DNA of 64,000 bases from Clostridium sp. JN-9 (GTDB lineage Bacteria; Bacillota; Clostridia; Clostridiales; Clostridiaceae): the NCBI RefSeq assembly GCF_004103695.1, contig NZ_CP035280.1, positions 992,001-1,056,000 on the forward strand, given 5' to 3'. A program made the translations under genes and the position numbers. Shown one piece after another: positions 25,982 through 35,207 of this stretch. The stretch's first letter is position 1. Each line of letters opens with the position of its first letter. Below the pieces are notes generated by a model. That model was not told the origin of the DNA, made no database searches, and saw nothing but the letters and a program-made list of their open reading frames with translations.

Positions 25982-26032
25982 GTACTGGCTGGACGGTACG
26001 TTAATATTATCAAATTGTAAAATGACTGTCAA
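25982..26032 (-). promoter_or_regulatory. tetR promoter and palindromic operator (copy A)
   Basis: Minus strand: -35 TTGACA (26032-26027), 17-base spacer, -10 TAATAT (26009-26004), then the inverted repeat GTACTGGCTGGACGGTAC (25982-25999) across the expected start point. About 85 bases here (25951-26036) are closely similar to 28711-28795. Confidence 0.75.
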
Positions 26033-26086
26033 GTAAAATGCAGAGTAACGTATTAAAAACCAGAAAAGTTAATTGAGGTGTTATTA

Positions 26087-26911
26087 ATGACAAAGTTATG
26101 GAGCATTGTACTGGCTCTTCTTGGCATACTTTTACATTCTATAGGTATAATACTGCAGAAAAAAGGTACAAGTGGTTTAAACCTTAAGGAATTACTTAAC
26201 CTTAAAAGTATTAAAGATATAAAGATTTCTTCTTATCTAATAACTTGGGTCACAGGGCTTGTCCTTGCATATAATATTTCTGTAATCCCAACAGCGATGG
26301 CATCTGAAGGACTTTCCCCTGAGGTGGTTTCAGCAATTTCTGGTTTAGGTATAGTATTTATTCTCGTATTGTCACGTATTTTTTTATCAGAAAAGATTTA
26401 TAAATCAGATATACCATTAGCAATGATTATAGTTGTGTCTATTTATGTTATATGTTTATCACAGCAAAATGAGTCTATTGATTATATGGATAAAACTGCT
26501 TTTTTTGCTCTTACTTTTGCCCCATTTTTACTTTTAATACCTTTTTTCAAAAGAAGGCTAAGTAATAAGACCAAAGCTGTGCTGTTTTCATCTATATCAG
26601 GACTTACAGGTGGAATGGCATATGTTGTATTAAATATAGCCATTAAAAAAGGCGGAATTTCTTTAAATGAAGTATTTAGTGCTGTTTACATATATGAGTA
26701 CATTATTATTGGATTTATTTCAGGTGCATTTTTACAAATTGCCTATAAATTTGGCGACATAATACATATAGTGCCAATACAAATGTCCCTTACTGTAATT
26801 TATCCATTAATCTGCTCCTATTTTATTTTTCATAAAACCATATCGGTGGTTCAGGACTCATTAATTTTATTGATTGCATTATGCTGCTGGATAATATTAA
26901 GACATCATTGA
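26087..26911 (+). CDS. DMT-superfamily (EamA/NIPA-like) membrane protein
   Basis: About 274 residues with nine or ten hydrophobic helices and the EamA-like half-repeats (LLGILLHSIGIILQKKG; SAISGLGIVFILVLSRIFLSEK). Substrate unknown; metabolites, lipids or Mg2+ are possible for this fold. GTG 26078 is part of the GAGGTG ribosome site, so ATG 26087 is chosen. It is divergent from tetR and followed closely by the CrtO-like gene, probably as one transcript. The family is broad, so the specific class is uncertain. Confidence 0.75.
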   Translation: MTKLWSIVLALLGILLHSIGIILQKKGTSGLNLKELLNLKSIKDIKISSYLITWVTGLVLAYNISVIPTAMASEGLSPEVVSAISGLGIVFILVLSRIFLSEKIYKSDIPLAMIIVVSIYVICLSQQNESIDYMDKTAFFALTFAPFLLLIPFFKRRLSNKTKAVLFSSISGLTGGMAYVVLNIAIKKGGISLNEVFSAVYIYEYIIIGFISGAFLQIAYKFGDIIHIVPIQMSLTVIYPLICSYFIFHKTISVVQDSLILLIALCCWIILRHH

Positions 26912-26946
26912 TGAAATTATATATTTTACTTAAGGAAGGATAGATC

Positions 26947-27447
26947 ATGGTAAGAATAATAAAACTATCATTTTTAAAAAAATTAGCAGCTGACATTGGA
27001 ATATTTGCTGTTTTATCCATTGTAATAACATTATTGTCCTTTATATTGCCCTATAGCTGCTTTCATTATGAAAATTGGATGTTTAAGCAGCGAAAGTGGG
27101 AAAAGAACGGTAAATTTTATCAGAACATATTTAAGGTAAAACTGTGGAAAGACAAGCTTCCTGAGTTGGCTGATTTTATAAAATTTGCATTCCCTAAAAA
27201 GTTCATAAAGGAATTCAAGGGAGAATTTCTAACAAAATATATAAAGGAATCATGCAGAGCAGAGCTTGTGCATTGGATTATTATCTGTTCTTCGATTATT
27301 TTCCTGTTTTTTAATGATATATCAACATTTATTATCATGGTAATAATAGATGTTATGCTAAATATACCCTTTATAATAATTCAAAGATACAACCGCCCCA
27401 GAATAATATCAATTATGAAACATAAAGGCATGGCTGTCCAGCTTTAG
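26947..27447 (+). CDS. CrtO-like acyltransferase (glycosyl-diaponeurosporenoate acyltransferase family)
   Basis: 166 residues with two or three membrane helices. The middle block YENWMFKQRKWEKNGKFYQ with KVKLWKDKLPE matches the CrtO family, whose founder adds a fatty acid to glycosylated carotenoid in Staphylococcus. No carotenoid genes are nearby. The next gene (opposite strand) makes glycolipid, so acylation of a glycolipid is a reasonable inference only. Start follows GGAAGGATAG. Confidence 0.7.
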   Translation: MVRIIKLSFLKKLAADIGIFAVLSIVITLLSFILPYSCFHYENWMFKQRKWEKNGKFYQNIFKVKLWKDKLPELADFIKFAFPKKFIKEFKGEFLTKYIKESCRAELVHWIIICSSIIFLFFNDISTFIIMVIIDVMLNIPFIIIQRYNRPRIISIMKHKGMAVQL

Positions 27448-27476
27448 CAGTATATAAAGTAAGTTCAGCAAAATAG

Positions 27477-27508
27477 AAAAGCAGAGGTTACATTCCCTCT
27501 GCTTTTTC
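27477..27508 (+). terminator. Terminator after the CrtO-like gene, overlapping the convergent gene's end
   Basis: AAAAGCAGAGG / CCTCTGCTTTT with an 8-base loop and a following T-run. Its right arm codes for the last residues of the glycosyltransferase on the other strand. Confidence 0.8.
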
Positions 27509-28630
27509 AAATTCATATAATGTATTTGATACAAATTTAACTATATCAGCTGCTGCATCTGGCTTTCTAAACTCTATCTGACTTTTTACTATTTCCTTAA
27601 GCTTTTTTCCATCATCAGCAATAAGTTCATTTACAATTTGAGGAAGGCTGTTAATGTCTTTACACTGTACTCCAAGATTGTTATTTTCTATGTACTGAGG
27701 ATTCTTCTCTTCCTGGCCTGTAAAGGACCCTGTCATTATAATTGGCTTACATAAATTTACAGCTTCCATGAGCACATTAGGACTTGCTCTTACAAATAAT
27801 ATATCAGAGTTCATCATATAATATTCAACTTTGTCGGTAAACCCACAAATAGTAACTCTGTCAGAATACTTTGGCTTTAAATAATCCTCTAATGATTTCT
27901 TTAGAATAGTATTTTTTCCAGCTAAAATTGTAACATTGCAATCAAAGTTTTTAAGCAGGTTTTCAGCAATCTGTTTTGAAGTCCTGCCGCCCTGGCTTCC
28001 ATTCATTATTAAAAAGTTTAGCCTTCTATTGCAGATAGTTCTATAGGTTTCCATAAAGGCATTTTTAGAATTTATATGATTAAATTTATCCCTTGTTGGA
28101 AAACCGAAGAGTTTCAGCCTTTCCTCAGGAATTCCAATTTTAAGCATGGTATTGTATGATTCCTGGCTTGGACATATGGTGTATAATGTACGTTTGTCTC
28201 CCCAGAGATGTGAAACATTATCTAAATCAGCTATCACCACTACAACTGGTATATCAAATTCATTTTTTTGAAGAATGTTATTAATGGATCCAACAAATCC
28301 AGGGTGCACTGTAATAATCAAATTAGGTCTGTTTTCTTTTATTAATTTAATAAAATTATTTTTTATATTATGTTCAGCAAAAAAGTTAACAGGCTTCTTA
28401 AATTTATTTCCCATTTTATAAATGACACCCCACAAATTTGGAGTTAACACTGCTATCTTATTATACAGCTTGGCCATATTTTTAGTAAAAACTCCTCCTA
28501 AATAAAAAGCATCTACTTCTTCAAGGTGTATTTCAGGATTTAATTTTTCAAATTGATTATTTAAAGCCTGAACCATACTATTATGTCCATTTCCAGTAAT
28601 CTTTGATGATATAAAGAGAATTTTATACAA
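27488..28630 (-). CDS. Diacylglycerol glycosyltransferase (MGDG synthase/UgtP-like, GT28)
   Basis: 380 residues. The N-terminal MGDG-synthase domain begins with ISSKITGNGHNSMVQAL and includes ITVHPGF; the C-terminal GT28 half has NGSQGGRTSKQIAENLL, VTICGFTDKVEYYM and ANVLMEAVNLCKPII-type blocks (here SPNVLMEAV). Such enzymes add glucose or galactose to diacylglycerol at the inner face of the membrane, giving glycolipids or the lipoteichoic-acid anchor. Its promoter (28742-28791) copies the tetR promoter and operator. Confidence 0.88.
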   Translation of the reverse strand: MYKILFISSKITGNGHNSMVQALNNQFEKLNPEIHLEEVDAFYLGGVFTKNMAKLYNKIAVLTPNLWGVIYKMGNKFKKPVNFFAEHNIKNNFIKLIKENRPNLIITVHPGFVGSINNILQKNEFDIPVVVVIADLDNVSHLWGDKRTLYTICPSQESYNTMLKIGIPEERLKLFGFPTRDKFNHINSKNAFMETYRTICNRRLNFLIMNGSQGGRTSKQIAENLLKNFDCNVTILAGKNTILKKSLEDYLKPKYSDRVTICGFTDKVEYYMMNSDILFVRASPNVLMEAVNLCKPIIMTGSFTGQEEKNPQYIENNNLGVQCKDINSLPQIVNELIADDGKKLKEIVKSQIEFRKPDAAADIVKFVSNTLYEFEKAEGM

Positions 28631-28741
28631 TTCAACATCCTCCCAACTTACATGACAATAAAGCTTTTATTGTATTATTAATTTTATATATGTAGTCTTT
28701 TATTAAATCTTTTATTATGTTATATTAAAAATAATGCAATA

Positions 28742-28791
28742 TACCGACTGGACGGTAAGCTAATATTAACAGATGACAAAACCACTGTCAA
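28742..28791 (-). promoter_or_regulatory. Glycosyltransferase promoter and TetR-type operator (copy B)
   Basis: Minus strand: TTGACA (28791-28786), 17-base spacer, TAATAT (28768-28763), then the palindrome TACCGACTGGACGGTA (28742-28757) at the expected start of transcription. Spacing and flanks match copy A, so the two sites are duplicates. Confidence 0.75.
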
Positions 28792-28918
28792 GCAACAGTT
28801 TGGAAAGAAAAAGCCATGGTATAAGAACTATTCGGGACAATTCCATTCTCTATACAAACACTATGAAAAATTAGCATTAATGAACTCTTACACAAAAGAA
28901 GAAGATGGACTTGCATAG
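28790..28918 (+). other. Orphan open frame, possible gene tail
   Basis: An open frame of about 42 codons ending in TAG 28916-28918 reads FGKKKPWYKNYSG ... MNSYTKEEDGLA. Its composition looks protein-like (Trp, Tyr, charged), but it has no start or ribosome site and overlaps the right edge of promoter copy B. I do not recognise it. It may be the 3' remnant of a gene lost when the promoter was duplicated. Confidence 0.3.
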
Positions 28919-29020
28919 AATTTGAAATAGCTTATAATATTAATAATATAGCGCAATCTTTTATATGGGTAATTATATATTTGCATCATAACTTTATTGC
29001 TTTGAGAGGAATTGTTAAAT

Positions 29021-30550
29021 ATGAAATTGTTTAAAATAATAAATAGCAGGGTATTTCTTATAACTGCATTAATTGCAATACAGTTTTTTTGGGTTATGTT
29101 TTTCTTAGTCAAATTAACAAGCTATCGTGCATGGATAAATGCAGCTTTTACCATATTGAGTATTTTAATTGTATTGTTTATTATTGGAAAAGATGAAAAT
29201 GATTCTTATAAGATTGGATGGATTATTCTTATTATGTTATTGCCATTGTTCGGCGGGCTTTTCTACCTTTTTCTTGGCAACAAAAGACCATCTAAAGGTA
29301 TGAGGATTAAATTAAACAAGGAACATAACAAGGTGATTGAATTAATAAACACCGATGAAAGTGTTATTGACCAAATTGGTAAACTAGATAAACGTGCTTC
29401 TGGAACATTCAAATATTTACAGGAAAGAAGCTCCTGTCCGGTTTATAAGAATACAGAAACTACATACTATCCTTTAGGGGAGCTTATGTATAAGGATATA
29501 CTTCCGGAATTAAGTAAGGCACAGCATTTTATTTTTCTTGAGTATTTTATTGTTGAAGAAGGAATCATGTGGAATGGCATACTTGAAATACTTACAAAAA
29601 AAGCTGCTGAAGGTGTTGACGTAAGAATCATATTTGACGATATAGGATCTCTTTTTGTACTTCCAGGCAATTTTGCCAGGAAGATGGAAAAGAGAGGAAT
29701 TAAATGTATGGCATTTAATAAATACAGACCAATTCTTTCATTAGCCATGAATAACAGGGACCATAGAAAGATTATGGTTATAGATGGACACACTGCTTTT
29801 AATGGAGGAATTAATCTGGCAGATGAGTATATTAATAAGAAAAAAAGATACGGTCATTGGAAAGATACAGGCATACGATTAAAGGGCGATGCTGCCTGGA
29901 GTTTTACATTGATGTTTTTGGAAATGTGGAATGCATTTACAAAAGATCAGGATACTTTGGAAGACTTTAAGCCCCCCATCCAGTGTTCTGAAGATGTGAA
30001 AAATGATGGATTTGTGCAGCCTTTTTCAGATTCACCCCTTGACGATGAATCAATAGGCGAAAATACTTATATTGAACTTCTGGCACAGGCAAAAAGCTAT
30101 GTTTATATTTTTACACCATATCTTATTATTGACAGTGAGATGAAATCTGCACTTTGCATGGCAGCAAAAAGAGGAGTAGATGTAAGAATTGTTACTCCTG
30201 GTATTCCTGATAAAAAAATAATATACAGGCTTACACGATCTAATTATGCACCTCTTTTAAAGAATGGTGTAAAAATTTATGAATATACCCCAGGCTTTAT
30301 TCATGCTAAGAGCTATGTCTGTGATGATGAATTTGCCGTTATTGGAACTATCAATATGGATTATAGAAGTCTTTATCTGCATTTTGAATGTGGAACATTC
30401 ATGTACAGGACTCATTGCATTATGAGTTTAAAAAAGGATTCACTTGAAACAATAGCTAAAAGCAGACAGATTAATCTATGTGACTGCAGACAGGGATTCT
30501 TTGGAAGATTGTTTGACTCAGTACTTAGAGTTTTTTCACCGATTTTTTAA
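29021..30550 (+). CDS. cls: Cardiolipin synthase (phospholipase D family)
   Basis: 509 residues: two N-terminal membrane helices, a PLDNc-type segment (IGWIILIMLLPLFGGLFYLF), and two HKD phosphatidyltransferase motifs (HRKIMVIDGHTAFNGG and HAKSYVCDDEFAVIGT). It condenses two phosphatidylglycerols to cardiolipin. TTG 29012 is in frame but too close to GAGAGGA, so ATG 29021 is preferred. It follows glycolipid genes, so the region as a whole concerns membrane lipids. Confidence 0.95.
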   Translation: MKLFKIINSRVFLITALIAIQFFWVMFFLVKLTSYRAWINAAFTILSILIVLFIIGKDENDSYKIGWIILIMLLPLFGGLFYLFLGNKRPSKGMRIKLNKEHNKVIELINTDESVIDQIGKLDKRASGTFKYLQERSSCPVYKNTETTYYPLGELMYKDILPELSKAQHFIFLEYFIVEEGIMWNGILEILTKKAAEGVDVRIIFDDIGSLFVLPGNFARKMEKRGIKCMAFNKYRPILSLAMNNRDHRKIMVIDGHTAFNGGINLADEYINKKKRYGHWKDTGIRLKGDAAWSFTLMFLEMWNAFTKDQDTLEDFKPPIQCSEDVKNDGFVQPFSDSPLDDESIGENTYIELLAQAKSYVYIFTPYLIIDSEMKSALCMAAKRGVDVRIVTPGIPDKKIIYRLTRSNYAPLLKNGVKIYEYTPGFIHAKSYVCDDEFAVIGTINMDYRSLYLHFECGTFMYRTHCIMSLKKDSLETIAKSRQINLCDCRQGFFGRLFDSVLRVFSPIF

Positions 30551-30625
30551 TATATAATTTTATTGAATGGTGGTATGCACTAAATCTGCATACCACTTTT
30601 TACTGTCCTAAATTAATAAAAAATT

Positions 30626-30686
30626 GTTAACCGTCCCTAATTATCTGCCTGTGCCTGGAATTAATAAATAGTTGTTAACCGTCCCC
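30626..30686 (-). repeat. Two tandem copies of the GGGGACGGTTAAC repeat
   Basis: Cores at 30626-30637 and 30674-30686 lie 48 bases apart in the same orientation, each within a unit beginning AATTAATAAA and ending AATTATCT. They sit between cls and the hybrid kinase gene. Confidence 0.8.
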
Positions 30687-30807
30687 AATTATCTATTGAA
30701 ACAATTAATGTTAAGTGATACTATTTAAATGCTATTATTTGTATTTGCTTGAAACATAAGGCTAATTATAAGGCTAACTATAGAGAAAGTGATTTTTTAA
30801 ATAAGCA

Positions 30808-33800
30808 ATGAAAATTAAAAGTATGAAAAAGATATTAAAATTTATTATAGTTATAGGAATGATATTGGTTATATTTTTATTAATTTATTCAAATAAAATC
30901 TATACGGGAAGACCTCCTGCAGCAAGGCAGGGAAGGCTGGATCTTTCACAATGGGATTTTGTAGAAAATGGATCTGTTAATCTTAATGGTGAATGGGAAT
31001 TCTATGATAATCAATTGCTTACACCAGATGATTTTAATGGAAAAGGTAACAAGCTGCCAAAGCTTACGGGTTATGCTGACTTAACATCATCAGTATTAAA
31101 AAATAAAAATACAAAACTTTCAAACCCCATAGGCGTTAAGACTTACAGATTAGTTGTAAAAATTAAACCTTCTAATAACACCTATGGCTTAAAAATAGGA
31201 AATATAAAAATGAGTAACAAAGTATTTGTAAATGGGGATATTAAAGGTGAAAGAGGAAACCCTGCTGAGAAAAATAATGGATATGTTCCAAGCAATATTC
31301 CATATTGTACTTATTTTAATATTAATGGCGATAAAGCAGAAATAATTATTCAAACTGCAAATTTTGAATATCCTTTTGCTGGTACAATGTATAAAATTAA
31401 CTTTGGACTTCAGGATAATATTAATTATGCAAATATAATTTCCATTTCAATTGAAATGATAGGTTCAGTATTAACACTTTTATTTGGTATGTATTATTTA
31501 GGCGTTTATTTCAATAGAGAAAGGGATAAGAGATTTTTAAGTACTGGTTTGTATTTTTTTACAATTCCAGCTACTCTTCTTTTTAATGGAGAAAAATTAG
31601 TAATGCAGCTGTTTCCAGGTATACCCTCGGAACTTATGAGTAAAGTTCAGCAGATTTCATTTATATTGACAATAGTAATGCTTTCAGAAATAATGAATCA
31701 GCTGGATAAAGAAATATTATCGGATAAGGCAGCTAAAAAAGTTAAAATTTACAGCATTATATATATATTCATAGTGGTAATAGCTGATTATTCAAAGTAT
31801 GTTTATTTACTTCCTTTTATGTATACCATTGTTACTGCTTTTATAATGTATATAATAATTAAGTTATTAAATACTATTGTTAGGGAAGAGTTTGGTAGTT
31901 TACATAGAAGTGGTACATTAATTTTATTAAAATCTTTAATATGTTTATTTATAGCTATAATAATAAATTTCATGTATAATTTCAGATTATTGAACTCAAT
32001 AACATTTGGATCTATAGCTTTTTTTGGATATATACTTTTTATGGTAAATCTACAGGCAGATATTTTATCTGAAGCTTATAAAAATATGAAAGAAATGTCA
32101 ATAGAATTAATAAAGATGGATAAGGTGAAAGATGAGTTTATAACAAAAACCTCCTCAGAGTTAAAAGCACCTTTATTTGGAATAATTAATATTGCTGAAA
32201 CAGTTATAAAAGAAAATAAAAATGATTTAAGTTCAAAACATATTAAAGACATGATTATTACTAAAGACATTGCACTAAAACTTACAAATACAATAAATGA
32301 CACATTAGATATTACATTACTAAGAAATGGACAGCTTAAAATTAATATTTCCATTGTAGATATTAAAGTGTGCATTAATATTGTAATTGAAAGCTTCAAA
32401 TATATAATACAGCATAGAAATATAGAAATTATTAATAATGTTCATGGATGTCTAATGGTTAAAGCTGACGAAAACAGGGTAATACAAATTTTATTTAATC
32501 TAATCAGCAATTCCATAAAGAGCATGGATAAGGGTACAATAAAGCTTAACGGGGAAAGAATAAATAATATGGTATATGTATCAGTAGAGGATGCAGGATG
32601 CGGAATACCAAAAAGTAAATATAATGAAGTTTTTAATGCATATGAATCACTGAATTCAGAAGGAATAGGCATGGGTTTATTTATATGCCGTCAGTTAATA
32701 CAATTGATGAATGGCAGTATATATTTAAAATGGTCAGAAATAAATAAAGGAAGCTGTTTTGTGTTTTCACTTCCTTATTCTGAAGAAAAATATGATGAAA
32801 GTATAATAGCAGATAATGAAAACATTAAATATTTTCAGCCTGAAGCATCTATACAAAATAAAGATAATAATTATGAAAGCACAATTTTAATAGTAGATGA
32901 TGAGCTTTTGAATATTCAAACTGCTTTGGATATTTTAAGCAGGGAAAATTATAATGTGTTAACTGCTTTTTCAGGAGAAGAGGCATTAGAGAAAATTAAC
33001 AATAATAAAATTGATTTAGTGGTATTAGATGCGCTGATGCCTAGGATTTCTGGCATTGATGTGTGCAGAAAAATAAGACAGCGATATTCCTTAATAGAGC
33101 TGCCAATATTGATATCAGTCCTTGGAAATATAAATTATAGTTTGTCTTTAGGCTTTGATGCAGGTGCCAATGATTTTATAGCAAAGCCCTTTGTGGAGAA
33201 AGAACTAATTTTAAGAACAAGGACCTTAATTACCATGAGAAAATACATGGACAATGCCTTGAAAAGTGAAATGGCATTCCTTCAAGCCCAGATAAAACCG
33301 CATTTTTTATACAATACACTAAGCACTATTATATCGTTTTGCTATACTGATGGGGAAAAGGCAGCTAAGCTTCTCACAGATTTCAGTAAATATTTAAGAC
33401 TGACATTTGATATTGATAATAATACTGCTCTTTCTCCCTTAAGGAGAGAGTTAGAAATGATAGATGCATATGTAGAAATAGAAAAAGCACGTTTTGGGGA
33501 TAAGATTAAAATTGAATATTTCATTCAACAGGAGATTTTAGATAAAAAAATACCATCTCTTTGTATACAGCCCCTGGTTGAAAATGCAATAAAGCATGGC
33601 CTCTTAAAAAAGGAACAAGGGGGAACAGTATATATTTCCGCTAAAGAGAAGGATAATTTCATTAACATTACAGTAAGTGATACTGGAGCAGGCATGGCAA
33701 AAGAAAAAATTGAAAGATTAAAAAAAGCAGATAATAATGGTGTTGGGTTATCCAATGTATTTAAAAGAATCAAAGGGCTTGGTAATAGCAGCATAGATAT

Positions 33801-33861
33801 TTACAGTACATTGGGAAAGGGTACAAAGATAATCCTGCACATAGATAAATCAAGATGTTAA
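30808..33861 (+). CDS. Hybrid sensor kinase with two kinase modules (HisKA-like, REC, LytS-like)
   Basis: 1017 residues. Order: N-terminal helix (10-28), extracellular jelly-roll-like region (45-215), seven-helix 7TMR-DISM-type region (about 218-425), HisKA-like helices (435-510), HATPase (540-665, with NLISNSIKS and GIGMGLF), receiver domain (690-805, VDDE and VVLDALMPR), then a LytS-type kinase (815-1015) with QIKPHFLYN (His832) and a second HATPase (QPLVENAIKHG). In the first module the usual SHELRTPL motif reads SSELKAPL, so Ser450 replaces the phosphoacceptor His. The last module looks active. It precedes the response regulator by 16 bases. Confidence 0.92.
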   Translation: MKIKSMKKILKFIIVIGMILVIFLLIYSNKIYTGRPPAARQGRLDLSQWDFVENGSVNLNGEWEFYDNQLLTPDDFNGKGNKLPKLTGYADLTSSVLKNKNTKLSNPIGVKTYRLVVKIKPSNNTYGLKIGNIKMSNKVFVNGDIKGERGNPAEKNNGYVPSNIPYCTYFNINGDKAEIIIQTANFEYPFAGTMYKINFGLQDNINYANIISISIEMIGSVLTLLFGMYYLGVYFNRERDKRFLSTGLYFFTIPATLLFNGEKLVMQLFPGIPSELMSKVQQISFILTIVMLSEIMNQLDKEILSDKAAKKVKIYSIIYIFIVVIADYSKYVYLLPFMYTIVTAFIMYIIIKLLNTIVREEFGSLHRSGTLILLKSLICLFIAIIINFMYNFRLLNSITFGSIAFFGYILFMVNLQADILSEAYKNMKEMSIELIKMDKVKDEFITKTSSELKAPLFGIINIAETVIKENKNDLSSKHIKDMIITKDIALKLTNTINDTLDITLLRNGQLKINISIVDIKVCINIVIESFKYIIQHRNIEIINNVHGCLMVKADENRVIQILFNLISNSIKSMDKGTIKLNGERINNMVYVSVEDAGCGIPKSKYNEVFNAYESLNSEGIGMGLFICRQLIQLMNGSIYLKWSEINKGSCFVFSLPYSEEKYDESIIADNENIKYFQPEASIQNKDNNYESTILIVDDELLNIQTALDILSRENYNVLTAFSGEEALEKINNNKIDLVVLDALMPRISGIDVCRKIRQRYSLIELPILISVLGNINYSLSLGFDAGANDFIAKPFVEKELILRTRTLITMRKYMDNALKSEMAFLQAQIKPHFLYNTLSTIISFCYTDGEKAAKLLTDFSKYLRLTFDIDNNTALSPLRRELEMIDAYVEIEKARFGDKIKIEYFIQQEILDKKIPSLCIQPLVENAIKHGLLKKEQGGTVYISAKEKDNFINITVSDTGAGMAKEKIERLKKADNNGVGLSNVFKRIKGLGNSSIDIYSTLGKGTKIILHIDKSRC

Positions 33862-33877
33862 TGCTTTAGGGGGTAAT

Positions 33878-34999
33878 ATGAGAGTTATAATAGTGGACGA
33901 TGAGAAACCAAGTCTGGAATTAATAAAAATTATTTTCAGTAAAAATAAAAGCCTGAATATAATAGGAGAGTATACAAATCCTAATGAAGCTTTAAAGGGC
34001 ATATTTAAACTGCAGCCTGATGCTGTTTTTGTGGATGTGGAAATGCCAAATATGAGCGGAATAGAATTTGCTCATGAGGTAATAAAATTTAGTGACAAAA
34101 TTCAGATAGTATTTTTAACTGCCTATGAAAAATATGCAATAGATGCTTTTAAGGTAAATGCAGTTAATTATATTTTAAAGCCAATTACAGAAGAAGACTT
34201 AAATATCACAGTTAGCAGGCTTTTAAAAAACCTGAAATTAAATAATATGATAAGTAAAGAAAATAAGGAAAATCAAATATTTTGCTTGGGCTATTTTAAG
34301 GTTTATGGAAGATCAGGTTCAGAAATTATTAAATGGTCTACATCAAAAGTGAAAGAATTGTTTGCCTATTTTATATATAATAGAGGAGAAGAAATCGACA
34401 AATGGGAGCTTTGCGATATGCTTTGGAGAGAATCTCCTGTTAAAAAGGCTGAGCATAATCTGCATAGTTCTGTATATAGGTTAAGAACTGCATTAAAGGA
34501 TAATTCAATAAAGGATATTGTTTATTATGAAAATGGGAAATACAGAGTGGATTTTGAAAGCTTTTGCTGCGATGCCTGGAACTTTCAGCAGTTCATGGAA
34601 AAGAATACTTTAGTGAATGATGAAAATATTAAAAAATATGAGGATATATTAGGCACATATAATGGGAATTTATTTGGAAATGAGGACTACATGTGGAAAA
34701 CAAACTTAGATGAAAAATTAAATAGGTACTATATTTCAGGTACAAAAAAAGCAGCTGAATATTATATGGAGAAAAAGAAATACAATGAGGCAGAAGAATA
34801 TCTTCTAAAAGCTCTTAACATGGATTTATTTGATGAAGAAGCACACGATTTAATTATGAGAACATATTCTGGTCTTGGTGACAGGATAAAATTAATGGAG
34901 CATTATTGCAAAATGGAACAAATGCTTAAGAAAGAGCTTCATATACTTCCAAGGGAGTCAACAAGAAAACTTTATAAGGATTTATTAAAAAACATGTAG
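33878..34999 (+). CDS. Response regulator with winged helix and BTAD domain
   Basis: 373 residues: receiver domain (1-120; VDDE, phosphorylated Asp in VFVDVEMPN, Lys in YILKPI), OmpR/SARP-like winged helix (about 135-215, KVKELFAYFIYNRGEEIDKWEL), then a bacterial transcriptional activator (BTAD) TPR-like domain to the end. It is co-transcribed with the double kinase. The LPXTG adhesin gene follows a terminator and is the natural target candidate. Start follows TTAGGGGGTAAT. Confidence 0.92.
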   Translation: MRVIIVDDEKPSLELIKIIFSKNKSLNIIGEYTNPNEALKGIFKLQPDAVFVDVEMPNMSGIEFAHEVIKFSDKIQIVFLTAYEKYAIDAFKVNAVNYILKPITEEDLNITVSRLLKNLKLNNMISKENKENQIFCLGYFKVYGRSGSEIIKWSTSKVKELFAYFIYNRGEEIDKWELCDMLWRESPVKKAEHNLHSSVYRLRTALKDNSIKDIVYYENGKYRVDFESFCCDAWNFQQFMEKNTLVNDENIKKYEDILGTYNGNLFGNEDYMWKTNLDEKLNRYYISGTKKAAEYYMEKKKYNEAEEYLLKALNMDLFDEEAHDLIMRTYSGLGDRIKLMEHYCKMEQMLKKELHILPRESTRKLYKDLLKNM

Positions 35000-35027
35000 A
35001 CAGAGAATTTATTTTCTCTGTTTTTTT
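35000..35027 (+). terminator. Terminator after the kinase-regulator operon
   Basis: ACAGAGAA / TTCTCTGT with a 6-base loop followed by seven T. Confidence 0.9.
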
Positions 35028-35112
35028 GTGAGAAATTTGTGATAAACAGGTATTATTATAAGAATATACAGAATAAAAAATCTTTTTTGGAGGCTTTGAT
35101 CTATATACTTAT

Positions 35113-35176
35113 TTGGGCACTTTGTATATAGTGAGCCGTTAGTGCAACCGGCCGGCTTTTAGAGTTTAGGTCGATT
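35113..35176 (+). promoter_or_regulatory. Structured GC-rich leader before the adhesin gene
   Basis: In an otherwise AT-rich gap this patch can form GGGCACT/AGTGAGCC and AGCCG/CGGCT stems around a CCGGCCGG palindrome, and ends in a T-run (35174-35180). It does not match the conserved cores of c-di-GMP-I or other riboswitches I know. It may be a binding site for the upstream response regulator or an RNA attenuator. Confidence 0.35.
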
Positions 35177-35207
35177 TTTTATTTTAAAAATTATGAGGGG
35201 TGATGAG

